Below, one piece after another: positions 10,991 through 21,889 of a DNA stretch of 64,000 nt; positions within the stretch are counted from its first letter, which is position 1, and each line of letters opens with the position of its first letter. The notes under the pieces are model-generated. The model had not been told where the DNA came from and did no database searches. It worked only from the letters and a program-made list of their open reading frames with translations. Source of the DNA: Agmasoma carcini (nom. nud.) (lineage: Eukaryota > Microsporidia > Thelohaniidae); assembly GCA_029232285.1 (NCBI GenBank), contig JAOXFI010000010.1:43954-107953 (forward strand). The letters are read 5' to 3'. Made by a program: the position numbers and the translations under genes.

Positions 10991-11879
10991 TCATGGTATT
11001 ATTTTTAATAATGAGATTATGCCATGTGTATGACACGGATAGTTTAACATCGATTTTTAAAAATTGGATCTACTGTATAACTGTTTTCATTGACTAATTT
11101 TCCAAATTTTTTTAAATTGTGACATATTGATGAAAAAATATAAAAAACATAGAATAAAATAAATGAATTTTTTTTCCTATTTGTATAGATAATTTTTTGA
11201 AAATTTATAATTTAACATTATTATGATTTTGAAATTTTTAATTTTTAAATAAATGGTATTAATATTTCTAATATTTTTCTTAATAAAAATAATAAAAAGA
11301 ATTTTTTTAATGTTTATTTTTTATTTAAATCTTTTAGATTGGGTGGTAGAAACATGTTATGTTAAATTGATAAAAGTTAACTTGAAAATAAGGAATAGTA
11401 GAATAGGTTAATAAAATGATATTTAAATCTTTGGTTTTTTAGATACATCTTCTAAAATTACTTTGAGTATGTTCAAGACAGAAATGCTATTCTATTGTCT
11501 TTATTTCCTAAAATTCAAAGAGTATATAATGAAGGTATTATCTTTCGTTTTCAAGAATAAATCAAAGACTATTTTTTTCGTATGATACTATTAATCATGG
11601 TATCGGTTTTGTTGATCTATCGTACTTGCTCATACACAAAATATTTGTGTATCTTAGGCAAAGCTTAAGGCGGAAATCAAAAACGAAAAATTTATATTTA
11701 CTGATGATTTTATTTGGGTTAAAATTTTGCAAACACATTTTTAACACGTTTTTATTAATTTTTACCAAAATGTTTAAAAAATTACTAATGATCTAAAGTG
11801 TTTATAATATATATATTTTAATCTTTTTTATTATAAGACCTGAAATATCAAAAATATTTGATTTATTTGCCAAACTAAT
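10991..11879. other. AT-rich region, nothing recognised
   Basis: The stretch lies downstream of the retrotransposon remnant and could hold eroded polymerase sequence, but no motif can be read. Confidence 0.4.
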
Positions 11880-12420
11880 AAATTTTGATCACATTTTTTG
11901 TCGAATTAAAATGTTTAACTCATTATCTATTTTTAGAACGTTTAATTTGATTGTTAAATGATTCTATGTATGAGTATGAAACCTGTAATATTATCAATAA
12001 AATTATATTTGTGGTAAAGTATTTTATTAATTCCATTTTTAGTTAGATACCTATAACACGAAGCTTTATCAGTATAAAAAGTACTACTTTCTCATAACCT
12101 GAAAATTCATTATTGGTAGAATAGTTGAGGCTTTATTATCAAAGATTAAGCTGGCATAAACCCCTGTGATTTTTTCTTCAAATTTAATTATACAAATAGA
12201 ATCACTAAATTTCAAGGCTGATCACCACAACATGATTTACACTGTAGTTTTATATCGTTTAATCAACTGTACAATATTTCCTTCTGGCCCTAACTTATCA
12301 TTACTAAAAACTGTAAGTGGTATTAATACAAAAAAATTATTTATTATTTTTAATACTGTATACCTATTCAAACCAGTGAAATTTTAATATTTAGTCTTGT
12401 GTTACCTGTTGAAATTTATA
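11880..12420 (-). pseudogene. Merlin-like transposase remnant
   Basis: This is a minus-strand fragment homologous to 50930-51430. Both contain, in + orientation, the strings TATTGGTAGAATRGTTRAGGC and GCTGGCAT at equal spacing and a region encoding the V-D-E...N-Y-K block. Many stops are present. The + strand ORF at 12166-12387 is only the antisense shadow of this fragment. Confidence 0.65.
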
Positions 12421-12433
12421 TTATTTTGATATA

Positions 12434-13875
12434 CACTGTTTTGCAAAAAAAGTAGCACCCCAAAAATGAAAATCTTGTGCTAGATAAAACTAGATAGAAA
12501 AATATATATAATAAAATAAACTCTTTAAATGCATATATATTCTTTTTTTCAATATTTCAATATGATTTCTAAATATAATACTTAGTGCAAACATGTTTGC
12601 AAAAAAAAGTAGCACCCTAAATCTTGAATCTGTTTTTATAATAAAAATATATTTAACGAATAATCCATGTCAAAACATCTTTTAGAAAAGCAAAAATTCA
12701 ATGTTATTAGTGATTTAATAAATAATAAATGGTTTAACTCAAAATTCTATCTCTTTAAAACACAATATTTCGCGCAGAACAGTGCAAAACATCAATAATA
12801 AATAGAAAAACAACAATTCAATTTATCGAAGAACGTGATCTGGACGATATATGACGCTCAATTCTTTATCAATGTATTTTTATAAAGTGATAAAAATCTA
12901 TTTATCACTTTATCATAAATGAAAAACACTTGTTAAAGCAATGAAATATCAATGTATCTATATTAAAATATATAAAGAAGCTATAAATAAAGTATCAACA
13001 CATTTATTCTTGTTATTAAGCCATTATTAAGTAAGAAGAACATTATTATATGAAAAAATAAATAATGAATTTTTAGAATTTTTAAAAGATGAGCTTGAAT
13101 CATTTATTTTTTCTGATGAATGTTGATTTAGATTTTATCAGCCAGATAATTCTTGTTTGGTGCGACTAAGAAATAGGAATGGTTTTTTTAAAGTATATTT
13201 TACCATCAGTAAAGCATGGTGGTGGGTCAGTAATAGTATGGAACTGCATATCACCATAAATGGTAGATAGATTTGTATTTATTAATCGAAATAATGACGC
13301 TGCTGCGTATAAACAACTTATTGCTCAAAATCTCATAGAATCTGCATTAATGATAGGATTGTAGGTTTATATTTTCCAGCAAGACAATGCACCTTGTCAC
13401 AATAAAAGTCAGTTCAAACAGTGATTAATTCTAAAAATCAGTATTAAATTAAAAGGCTACTAAAATAACCCGATCTAAACCCTTATGAACATATTTAAGC
13501 ATATATAAAGCGAAAATTAAGAGGTTTTAGGTTTTTGAAGAAAGGTGAATTAAAAGATAAAATCTTTAAATATGGAATAATATGGATCATGAAATGGTGA
13601 GGCATTTTGATTTGAGCTTTCAAAAAAGTGCTTTGGCTATTTAATGAGCTAAAAGAAGAAATGTTAATTAATAAATTTCAAAGTGCTACTTTTTTTTTGC
13701 AAACATGTTTACACTAAATATTATATTTAGAATTCATATTAGAAAAATTGAAAAAACAAAAGAATATATATGCATTTAAAGAGTTTGTTTTATTATATAT
13801 TTCCTTATATCTAGTTTTATCTAGCACAAGATTTTCATTTTTTTGGGGTGCTACATTTTTTTTTGCAAAGCAGTG
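12434..13875 (+). mobile_element. Tc1-type transposon with IR/DR termini
   Basis: The element is 1442 bp, flanked by TA at 12432-12433 and 13876-13877, and begins CACTG and ends CAGTG. The terminal inverted repeats are about 190 bp (12434-12620 and 13683-13875). Each contains two direct copies of a motif around GCAAAAAAAGTAGCACC, one at the tip and one at the inner end. This inverted-repeat/direct-repeat layout is known in Tc1 relatives such as Sleeping Beauty, where the transposase binds both copies. Confidence 0.9.
12667..13670 (+). pseudogene. Tc1-type transposase, broken
   Basis: The reading begins MSKHLLEKQKFNVISDLIN at ATG 12667 (DNA-binding region). Recognisable catalytic pieces follow in order: FSDE near 13107, HGGGSVIVWN near 13215, IFQQDNAPCH near 13370 and NPDLNPYEH near 13470. 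These are the classic Tc1 landmarks around the three catalytic acidic residues. Several stop codons and frameshifts interrupt the frame, so the copy cannot make transposase, although its ends look well preserved. Confidence 0.85.
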
Positions 13876-13879
13876 TATT

Positions 13880-14499
13880 ACTTTCCAAACATTATTTGAA
13901 ACCATAACTTTACCACTGTGCTTAACTTACGATACAGAATGGTTTCTATTAATCAATATAGATGCTCTTCGCTACCAGAATTGTCATTTATTGTTTATAT
14001 GATGATTCATATTACAATAATACTCTATACTATTATAATATATCACATCTTTATAACCCTTGAAATTTTTTTAATATTGAGATAATTGCGAATTATAAGG
14101 GTGTTATATTTAAACCTTTATTTTATTAAAAAGTATTTTTGTAAATTGTTACTATCTGAGAACATTTGTTATTTCTTGTTTATTGTGGCTTTATCTTAAT
14201 ATTTTCTGACCAGGATCTGACACAGTACTAATAAGTAAAAAACAGTTATTTCTTTATACCTCAAGTAAAAGCAATTATTTTATCTCTAATAAAATATTTT
14301 ATAAGTTATAAATACAATTTTTGTAATAAATACTGTATATATTATTAAAAATTAAAAGTTTCTTATATAAAAGATATAAGTTGTGATGGTGTTATAATAA
14401 CCTTCTATTTTTTTCAAATAAGAATATTTTAAATACCATTTGATTTATCTTTGTTTCGGTATTTTTGGAACTATTAAAAAATATAAAAATTTTATAAAG
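13880..14499. other. AT-rich region, nothing recognised
   Basis: No gene or repeat is recognised between the Tc1 element and the 84-bp tandem repeat. Confidence 0.4.
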
Positions 14500-14662
14500 G
14501 AGTCCCTTGAAACAGAACTGAGCTTCCTTTTTAATAATATTCTATTTTAGTATTATAAAAATTAAAATCTTAGTTATATACAAGAGTCCCTTGAAACAGA
14601 ACCGAACTTCCTTTTTAATAATATTCTATTTTAGTATTATAAAAATTAAAATCTTAGTTTTT
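14500..14662 (+). repeat. Two-copy tandem repeat, 84-bp unit
   Basis: GAGTCCCTTGAAACAGAAC starts at 14500 and again at 14584, and the copies are nearly identical through a shared TTAAAATCTTAGTT end. It lies just beyond the 3' end of the minus-strand secreted-protein gene. The near identity implies a recent duplication. Confidence 0.85.
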
Positions 14663-14719
14663 ATATCTTTTACAACTCTCATATTGTACTAAAATATTTT
14701 ATATAACCAAAAACATAAT

Positions 14720-15133
14720 CTAACTAAGAAATGATTTAATTATTTCTGTTTTACAGTCTTCCATCAACTCAATCAATTCATCATTATATTTTTTTAATAA
14801 ATTATCATAAATTATTATTTTAGATCTCGCCTCTTCATAATTATAATATAAATTAAAATTATTTTCGGTTATTTTTTCAAAATATTGAATAATTTGTATT
14901 GATTCGTCAGTAAATGATTCTTTGCTTTCTTTAATTTGATCAATAATATTAATAAAGTGACAAAATTGATATCCTTTTAATTTTTGAATATCAGTGGTAG
15001 TATTAAGTAAATGATTATGAAGATAATCATTCTTTTTTAAATAAGTACTGTGTAGCTTCTTTAACTCTTCTGTTGTTATTATAATATCATTAATTGTTAT
15101 TGCACTTATAATTAAATAGAAAATATAAAACAT
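14720..15133 (-). CDS. Small helical protein with signal peptide
   Basis: A 137-residue protein of unknown function. The N-terminus (MFYIFYLIISAITIND) is a good signal peptide candidate. The rest is charged and probably all alpha-helical, rich in K, E, N and I, with no cysteine pattern. The ATG is preceded by AAAATAACC, in keeping with other starts here. It stands alone among transposons, a typical setting for lineage-specific secreted proteins in microsporidia. No paralogue in the window could be aligned with confidence, although the general design resembles the pair at 45866-46543. Confidence 0.65.
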   Translation of the reverse strand: MFYIFYLIISAITINDIIITTEELKKLHSTYLKKNDYLHNHLLNTTTDIQKLKGYQFCHFINIIDQIKESKESFTDESIQIIQYFEKITENNFNLYYNYEEARSKIIIYDNLLKKYNDELIELMEDCKTEIIKSFLS

Positions 15134-15395
15134 GGTTATTTTATAATAATATTTTTTTATTAAATTGAAAGATATTTAAAAATTAATTATTATTTCCTTT
15201 TTTGGTTATTAATGTTTTAAGGTTATTTATGCTGTTAAAAAATGATATATGACATGATAATTAAATATTTAATTTTTTTAAAATCATGAAATATTAATTC
15301 TTGTAATCTGTGTTTGATAGAGATTTGATATTATATCATATCAATACTTATTTTGAACCTCATATATATTTCAAAAGGTAAATAATATAAATTTT
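15134..15395. other. AT-rich spacer
   Basis: It holds the upstream side of the secreted-protein gene and nothing else recognisable. Confidence 0.4.
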
Positions 15396-15869
15396 TTCTA
15401 TCTACGTTTTAAATATTAAATACCTAATTTTTTTTAGATTGTACATCAAGTTTATTTTAGTAAAATTTTCTATCCAATTTAAAATTTTATATATCAACTT
15501 TTAAATTTTTTAAATCATACACATCTATTTTGAAACATTCCGTATCATCTGTCAATCTTTTTTTGGTAAAATATTTCATATCATTTTTTTGAATCGTTCA
15601 CATCAGGCTTTAAACATTTCAAATCACGCTTAAATATTACTTACCAATTTTTTAAATATAACACAATATAATTAAAAATTATATGTAGAAATAGTCATAT
15701 ATCTATTAAAAACAACAATAGTTAAATATTATGCATAACATAGTTTATTTGTAAAAAAATAGCACACATGACAAAATAATATATTATATATAACAATTTA
15801 AATCTCTCCCATAAAAATAATGTATATTTTCAAATAAAAATAAAGGTTAAATTTCTAATTCACTAAAAA

Positions 15870-17300
15870 ATGACAAGTGTGAAACAGTGGCAAGATAAAA
15901 CAACTAGTCTAATTGACAAAAAGAGAATACCTGAGAAGGTTATAGAGGGTAAAACCTATAGAAAAATCGCTAAGGAATTAATTTTTTTCGTATCATAATG
16001 TAGGAAATATTGCGATTATATATCTTCACACAAAAGAAATAACCTTAAAGTGCAAAAATGGTGATAGATGGTCAAAATTAAACTTCTTATCAAGTATATA
16101 TAGTTTAATCTCGGATTGATGTTAATCCACTTTTGACTTTAAAAGAATTAAGAAGGCGAGTAATTGAATTTTTTGGTATATCATTAGGAATTTCAAACTT
16201 AAACAAGTATCTTAAAAGATTTCACTATACCCTTAAACAGATAACTTTAGTTCCTGAGAAGAGAAACTGTGAAAGTTCTAAAGAAAAAGATCAGTCTATG
16301 CTACAAGTATTTTAAAAGATTTCACTATACCCTTAAACAAATAATATTGGTTCCTGAGAAGAGAAACTGTGATAGTTTTAAAGAAAAAATCAGTCTATGC
16401 TACAAGTATCTTAAAAGATTTCACTATACCCTTAAACAGATAACCTTAGTTCCTGAGAAGAGAAACTGTAAAAGTTCTAAAGAAAAAAGATCAGTCTATA
16501 CTGCAAGTATCTTAAAAGATTTCACTATACCCTTAAACAAATAACATTGGTTCCTGAGAAGAGAAACTGTGAAAGTTTTAAAAAAAGATCAGTCTATGCT
16601 ACAAGTATCTTAAAAGATTTCACTATACCCTTAAACAGATAACCTTGGTTCCTGAGAAGAGAAACTGTGAAAGTTCTAAAGAAAAAGATCAGTCTATGCT
16701 GCAAGTTTTAAAAAACTACTTCTAACTCACGATCAAAAACCTTGTCTTTATTGATGAAATAGGGTTTTCTGACAACAGAAAACCTAAACATAGAAGATTC
16801 TCGGTAAGAAAATTTGCCTATGTAGATGTTTCAAAGCTAGATCTAGGAATATTTCGGTATTTGCCGCTATGAATAAACACGAAACATTCTTTAATGGCAT
16901 ACAAAGCGTTTAGTGGTGAAGTTTTTAGGACCTGCCTCGTTGCACTTAGAGATAAGTGTTTTATCAATGGTGTTTCAAAGCCATTTTAGATAATATAAGG
17001 ATTCATTACTAGGAAAGGCTTAGAAGATGTTATAGCACTAGAGGTACTAGAGCTAGTATACCTACCTTCTTATTCACGTTTTCTTAACCCTATTATTTTC
17101 TGAGAGGCAAGGATTTAAATGAGATAGAGCTTAAGGGATTAATTACCAACGGATTTAATCATATAATTTCTGGGATTGTGATGGTTATTTTAGAAAGATG
17201 CTCAGTTATTTGGATAAATCAATTGAAAAAAAACTATTCTTGAATAAATGTATTTTCTCATATTAACCATACAAGGATTAAAGAAGTCTTTGTTTTGTAA
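15870..17300 (+). pseudogene. IS630-like transposase, family B, with internal tandem expansion
   Basis: It starts MTSVKQWQDKTTSLIDKKR at 15870. A helix-turn-helix-like segment (F-G-I-S-L-G-I-S-N-L-N-K-Y-L) leads into FHYTLKQITLVPEKRN, a region that is then repeated five times. The catalytic core resumes with LVFIDEIGFSDNRKP near 16740 and FAAMNKHETFF near 16860, and LPSYSRFLNPI near 17060. Stops and frameshifts are numerous. A short 115-bp tandem duplication follows at 17195-17430. Confidence 0.75.
16213..16712 (+). repeat. Five tandem copies of a 98-101 bp unit inside a transposase gene
   Basis: The unit AAAAGATTTCACTATACCC starts at 16213, 16314, 16413, 16514 and 16612. Each copy continues through GGTTCCTGAGAAGAGAAAC and ATCAGTCTATGCT. 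Copies differ by a few substitutions and by one to three bases in length, so reading frame is not kept from copy to copy. The repeated DNA encodes the segment between the DNA-binding and catalytic regions. Confidence 0.9.
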
Positions 17301-17430
17301 ATGATCTAAAAGATGCTCAGTTATTTGGATAGGTCAATTGCAAAAAAAAAAACTATTCTTGAATAAACGTATTTTCTCATATTAACCATACAAGCAATAA
17401 AGAAATCTATGTTTTGTAAATGATCTAAAA
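17195..17430 (+). repeat. Two-copy tandem repeat, 115-119 bp unit
   Basis: AAGATGCTCAGTTATTTGGAT begins at 17195 and 17310, and a third partial start (AAGATGCT) is at 17429. The units share AACTATTCTTGAATAAA and TATTTTCTCATATTAACC. They differ by an A-run length and a few substitutions. The repeat sits at the 3' end of the family B transposase region. Confidence 0.85.
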
Positions 17431-17989
17431 GATGCTTATAATATTGACGTGAAACTTAACGGCGGTGAACAATCATAGAAATATATATATATTCGACTTA
17501 GTGTAATTAAATCAGCTTGATAAAATGTTCTGATTTAGAATTTTAGAATAATTAGAGTCATCAATATATTCTGGTATGATTTGTTTATATTTTTAATGTA
17601 ATATATACCACTAACAATATATTATTTAAAAAATAGGTAGGTGATATTTAAACGTTGGTTCGAAATATTTTACCAAAAAAGAGAATTGACAACCGATATG
17701 TAATGTTTAAAAATAGATGTGTAGGGTTTAAAACTTTTTTTCGAAGAATTTATAAGTCGATATATAAAGTTTAAAATAGATAGAAAATTTAACTTGTTTA
17801 ATAATTTATTTAAAGCTTGATGTGTAATCTTAAAAATAGATCGAGAAAACCTATAATTAACTATTAATATATAAAAATATTAAATCTTATTGACTTTGGT
17901 ATGAAATTAAATTAATTCAATTTTTCTCTATTTAAAATTTGTTAATATAAGAGTTGAAAAATAATGTGATCATGTATTTTTTTTAAATG

Positions 17990-18440
17990 AAAGGTTTTCG
18001 AAGAATCTAGATCTCTATGTGGTTCAGAATATAAATATTGAACTAAAATAGTTTTTCAAATTGATATAGTTTATTCTGGAACTAGTTTAGGTTGAGTAGA
18101 ATATCATAGAGAATTGAAATATAATAGAGAATTAAAATATAATAGAGAATTAAAATATAATGGAGAATTAAAATATCATAGAAGATTGTAATATCATAGA
18201 AGATTGTAATATCGTGATCTATAAGATATATGCTGGTTGGTGTGAGTAATAGTGCTAATCTTAGCTACTACCAAAACTTATGACATTGTGTTAGGCATAG
18301 TTTAAGTCAATGTGATACATTCTTTATCTTTTTACCAAAGCACTTAAAGATATTGTTGTTTCTTATTCTAGCTTTTATTTAATAAATTGTTTTATTTGAT
18401 GATTTAGTTTGTATATTTGATGCTATGAGATTGTTGTAAA
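17990..18440 (+). repeat. LTR-like dispersed repeat, copy 2
   Basis: It aligns with 1-535 and 54280-54870: TAGATCTCTATGTGGTTCAGA near 18009, GCTGGTTGGTGTGAGTAATAG near 18231, and TTTTTACCAAAGCAC near 18330. A private 19-20 bp tandem array interrupts it at 18110-18215. It is the most eroded of the three copies. Confidence 0.5.
18108..18215 (+). repeat. Short tandem array, 19-20 bp unit
   Basis: About six copies of an AATATAATAGAGAATTAAA-like unit, grading into AATATCATAGAAGATTGT. It appears to have expanded inside the LTR-like repeat. Confidence 0.85.
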
Positions 18441-18469
18441 AATAAGAAATAAACGAAAGATATTTTATT

Positions 18470-18545
18470 TATTATACTATTATACTTATAACACTATTTC
18501 TACTTATAACACTATTTCTACTTATAATACTATTTCTACTTATTA
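18470..18545 (+). repeat. Short tandem array, about 20-bp unit
   Basis: Three to four copies of ACTATTTCTACTTATAAC. Confidence 0.85.
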
Positions 18546-18954
18546 TTAACAATCAATAATAATATCATTTTCCCATTATATTATTGTATTGGTTATACCC
18601 GATAATCTTTTATTAAAAAATCTTTTTATTTGAAAATTTACTACTATCAAGTCTATTTATCTACATAAGATCTCTCCTGAGCAGTATATACGTACATAAA
18701 ATTGAAATAAGTTACTCTTGTTATATAGAAATTTTATTTTTGAATTAAAAATATATATATTATATTTTTTTATTTTTATTTTTGTATTTAAACTATTTCA
18801 ACCCTTCTCAAATTATAAATATTACCTTTTCATAATAAATACAATTTTTAATGTTTTATTGTTCTCGATTTTATTGCAATTGTTAACACTTAATAATCAT
18901 CCTTTGTTAATTGTTTTTAAATTTATTATCAATAGTAAAACATTATACAAAAAT

Positions 18955-19300
18955 ATAAATATATTAATAATGATACTATTAATAATGATGATAATATAAA
19001 TAATAATGATGATGATACTATTAATACTAATAATGATGATACTAATAATATAATATAATATAATAATACTAATGATAATGATGATACTATTAATATTAAT
19101 AATGATACTATTAATAATAATAATACTATTAATACTAATAATGATACTATTAATAATGATGATACTAATAATATAATAATATAATAATACTATTAATACT
19201 ATTAATACTAATAATAATACTATTAATACTAATAATATAATAATACTATTAATACTAATAATGATGATACTATTAATACTAATAATGATATCAAAATAAA
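18955..19300 (+). repeat. Trinucleotide-rich low-complexity array
   Basis: Irregular runs of ATTAATACTAATAATGAT-type units. The open frames it creates on both strands encode only isoleucine, asparagine and serine runs and are not genes. Confidence 0.9.
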
Positions 19301-19389
19301 TATTAAATCGGGTTTTTCTAAATCTGACATAATTCTTCAAAAACATGCATTTTATTTATTTTCACACTCTTATCTCTAGTTTTAAAAGA

Positions 19390-19870
19390 TCAAACATTAC
19401 TATTTTAATTAAATATATATTGATCAAATATATAATTGTTCTTATTTAAATTCTTATGCTCATCAGTCTTTAATATATTACCTATAAATATAATAGGTAT
19501 AATTATATTATTTTTCTTGTAAGGTAAAATGCTTGTATAGATTTTAACAAAGCAGATATCATAAATCTTATGCCCATATAACTCTTATATTATATACTAC
19601 TTTTGTATTGTGAAGAATTTTATTGATACAGTAAATATGACTCTCATATCACAATAATACGCTTTAATTGAGAAATATTTATTATAATTTTTGCAAATAA
19701 ATCGATATTTCTAGTGTATGGTCTGATCAACATAAAGGCATCTTTCTTATTTATATAACCTTGGTGTATTATATATAGGAATAATTAAAAGTTAAAATGT
19801 AGAACTTTATTAATTTAATTTAATTTTGATTTTTGCATTTTGCATTTTTTGATTTTTGATTTTTTAAATT
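19390..19870 (-). pseudogene. Merlin-like transposase remnant
   Basis: The minus strand reads TDEHKNLNKNNYIFD near 19480-19430, resembling the T-D-E-x-K-S-Y block of other Merlin copies here, and RPYTRNIDLFAKII near 19710. It is heavily eroded. It abuts the family A IS630-like remnant that follows. Confidence 0.4.
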
Positions 19871-19889
19871 TATTTTCTCCCTAAAATTT

Positions 19890-20490
19890 CAACCCATGGC
19901 CAGGAATGTAATTTATCTCTATCAAGTGTTTTTTATTTAAAAATACAAGGTTGATAACTAACTAACATCATATTTAAGATACATAAATACCAGAAATATA
20001 GAATCATGTTATAAAAATTGTTTTTTTGTCTCTAGTTATAATATTAAAGTATCAAATAATATTATTCACCCAGAAGACTTAACTATATATTGAATATTAT
20101 GTTATAAGTAAGAATCTGAAAAATAATAGAACATTCAGATAATAATGAAATTGGTTTATCTCTGTTGGTAGATCTTTACAACACTAACTAACAATAAAGT
20201 TACAAAATATTAGTATATATATCACTTACAGTCTAAATTATTTATTTTTAGCATATTATTTGATTGAAAAGGTTAACTTAATCAGTTCAGAATCATATCT
20301 TTAAATTTTTAATACAATTGAGATTTATTTTTCTAAATATAAATCTATGTGATAAGATCAAACTTAAGAAACAAATATATTTTTTAAAATTAAAGAATGG
20401 GATGATTTAATAAGTAAGAACAACTGAATCGGATATTAACAGTATATATTAACTAATCCTAGCATGGTGAAACGATTATTGATTAAATAT
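19890..20490 (+). pseudogene. IS630-like transposase remnant, family A copy 3
   Basis: The start region AAAATTTCAACCCATGGCCAGG (split here: AAAATTTCAACCC then ATGGCCAGG) matches the sister copies, but the body has many deletions compared with 6822-8296 and 42425-44133. A catalytic-core relic (ATAATGAAATTGGTTTATC) is near 20140. It keeps the ATG that copy 1 has lost. Confidence 0.65.
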
Positions 20491-20966
20491 TATAATATTT
20501 AAAGATATAGTTCTAAGTCGTATATGGTCTATATATAAAAAATAATAATAATATATAATATATAATATAAATAGTATAATATATATAAATAATATAATAT
20601 AATATATAATATAAATAATATAATATAATATAAATAGTATAATATATATAATATATATAAAATATTGGATTCTTCAACTATTATATAATCTTTTTATTTG
20701 ATTTTCTTATAAGCTCTACATACACCCACAAAAATTAAGTATGGTTTTACACTTAGACAATTCTAAATTCATCAATAACTAAAATTTTTATCTTATTTCA
20801 CCTTATCTCATCTTTAAATATAAATTTTAATAATAGTTCATCAATGGTCTTTATTCAATTTTTTAAAAAGTTTAGCGAGTTCGATTCCCGTATGATGTTA
20901 AAAATATTTCATAATAAATATTATATAATAATTTTTTATAATAATTTTTTATAATAAATATTTTAT
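20491..20966. repeat. AT simple-sequence tract and spacer before eL29
   Basis: (ATAATATATAAT)n-type repeats fill about 20535-20665. A string AGTTCGATTCCCG at 20879-20890 looks like a tRNA T-loop, but no matching acceptor stem was found. The tract marks the boundary between the transposon-rich left side and the gene-dense block. Confidence 0.6.
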
Positions 20967-20980
20967 AAAAATTTTACCCA
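20967..20980 (+). promoter_or_regulatory. AAATTT/CCC start signature of eL29
   Basis: AAAAATTTTACCCA lies immediately before the ATG. AAATTT-like and CCC-like signals next to start codons have been described across microsporidia. Confidence 0.7.
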
Positions 20981-21151
20981 ATGGCAAAGAGAAAAAATCA
21001 CACTAACCGTAATCAGAACAGGAAGAACCACAGAACACCAATTAAGAATCAAAGAGTTCCAAATAGGTTTGACATGCCAGGACTAAACCAAAAAATGCTT
21101 AGAGAACTTGCAGATAAGATTAATGCTGAGAGAGCTCTTAATAAAGAATAA
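20981..21151 (+). CDS. RPL29: 60S ribosomal protein eL29
   Basis: A short 56-residue basic protein of the large ribosomal subunit. The N-terminus MAKRKNHTNRNQNRKNHR matches the eL29 hallmark M-A-K-S-K-N-H-T-x-x-N-Q-x-x-K-x-H-R, followed by a G/T-I-K segment and a C-terminal F-D-M-P-G-L-N-Q-K-M-L-R part corresponding to G-V-D-P-K-F-L-R-N. It is about the size of yeast eL29. The ATG directly follows AAAAATTTTACCCA, and the stop codon overlaps AATAAA (21147-21152). The gene is easy to miss because of its size. It opens a run of three + strand genes. Confidence 0.93.
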   Translation: MAKRKNHTNRNQNRKNHRTPIKNQRVPNRFDMPGLNQKMLRELADKINAERALNKE

Positions 21152-21154
21152 ATG

Positions 21155-21505
21155 CTTTAATTTTTATATAATACAAATATAAATATAATATATATAAAGG
21201 TAAAGGTAATACTATATATAAAGGTAAAGGTAATAATATATATAAAGTGTTATAATATAAATATAATATATATAAAGTGTTATAATATAAATATAATATA
21301 TATAAAGTGTTATAATACAAATATAAATATAATAATACTATATATATAATACTATTATATAATAATACTATACAAATATAATAATACTATATATATAATA
21401 CTATAATATAATAATACTATATATAATACTATTATATATATTAACTTAATACTATATATATAATACTATAATATAATAATACTGTATACTATACAAATAT
21501 AATAT
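21155..21505. repeat. AT-rich short tandem arrays
   Basis: Copies of TATAAAGTGTTATAATATAAA occur at about 21240-21315, then ATAATACTATATATAAT units. This is spacer between eL29 and the next gene. Confidence 0.85.
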
Positions 21506-21517
21506 AAAAATTTTACC

Positions 21518-21886
21518 ATGCCTCTTATAATAGAAAGCTACTTTAAATCTCATAAAATAGTTCTTAATGCTTTTGAAATAAAAGAAGCAAAATTCATAAG
21601 TGAACCATCTGAAATAGACACAACTTCATTTTATTATGCAAGAGAAGAATTGAACCATCAATCAATTTCTTATTTGTTTAATGAAATTTTTACAATTGAA
21701 AAAAATAAAATTTGTCTGTTAAGTAAAAAAGAAAGAAAAATTCAATATTTTGAACTTGATGGAACACCAATTAAGTTTGAATGTTCTAAAGTTGAAAATA
21801 AAGAAGAAAATAGAAATTTACCTTATTTAGAAGCACAAGAAAATGAAGTTGTATTATTTCCTGAAGAGGAGGAGGAAGAAGATTAA
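21518..21886 (+). CDS. Hypothetical protein with acidic C-terminal tail
   Basis: A 122-residue protein that I do not recognise. It has a compact mixed alpha/beta body (residues 1-105) and ends in F-P-E-E-E-E-E-E-D, a tail common in histone chaperones and other nucleic-acid-associated proteins, though that is only suggestive. There is no signal peptide or membrane segment. The ATG follows AAAAATTTTACC, so expression is likely. It sits between the ribosomal protein genes eL29 and eS27, on the same strand. Confidence 0.8.
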   Translation: MPLIIESYFKSHKIVLNAFEIKEAKFISEPSEIDTTSFYYAREELNHQSISYLFNEIFTIEKNKICLLSKKERKIQYFELDGTPIKFECSKVENKEENRNLPYLEAQENEVVLFPEEEEEED

Positions 21887-21889
21887 AAT

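Larger units (their letters stand above)
15396..17860 (+). mobile_element. IS630-like transposon, family B, with long terminal inverted repeats
   Basis: The left arm (about 15396-15660) and the right arm (about 17640-17860, reversed) align over more than 200 bp. Shared strings include ACATCAAG, AAATTTTCTATC, ACACATCTATTTT and TTTTGGTAAAATATTTC in the same order. The arms themselves contain repeated T/A-rich words. A transposase pseudogene lies between them. Exact tips and target duplication were not resolved. Confidence 0.75.

Noticed and set aside
12166..12387. A 73-codon + strand ORF
   Set aside because: It is the antisense shadow of a Merlin-like fragment that matches 50930-51430.
18897..19346. 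A 149-codon minus-strand ORF rich in isoleucine that looks like a membrane protein
   Set aside because: It is a translation of a low-complexity ATTAATACTAATAATGAT array; it has no start signature and a period-driven composition.
20822..20900. A possible tRNA because of AGTTCGATTCCCG
   Set aside because: The T-stem has a mismatch, no complementary acceptor strand is found about 70 bases upstream, and no D-arm is visible.
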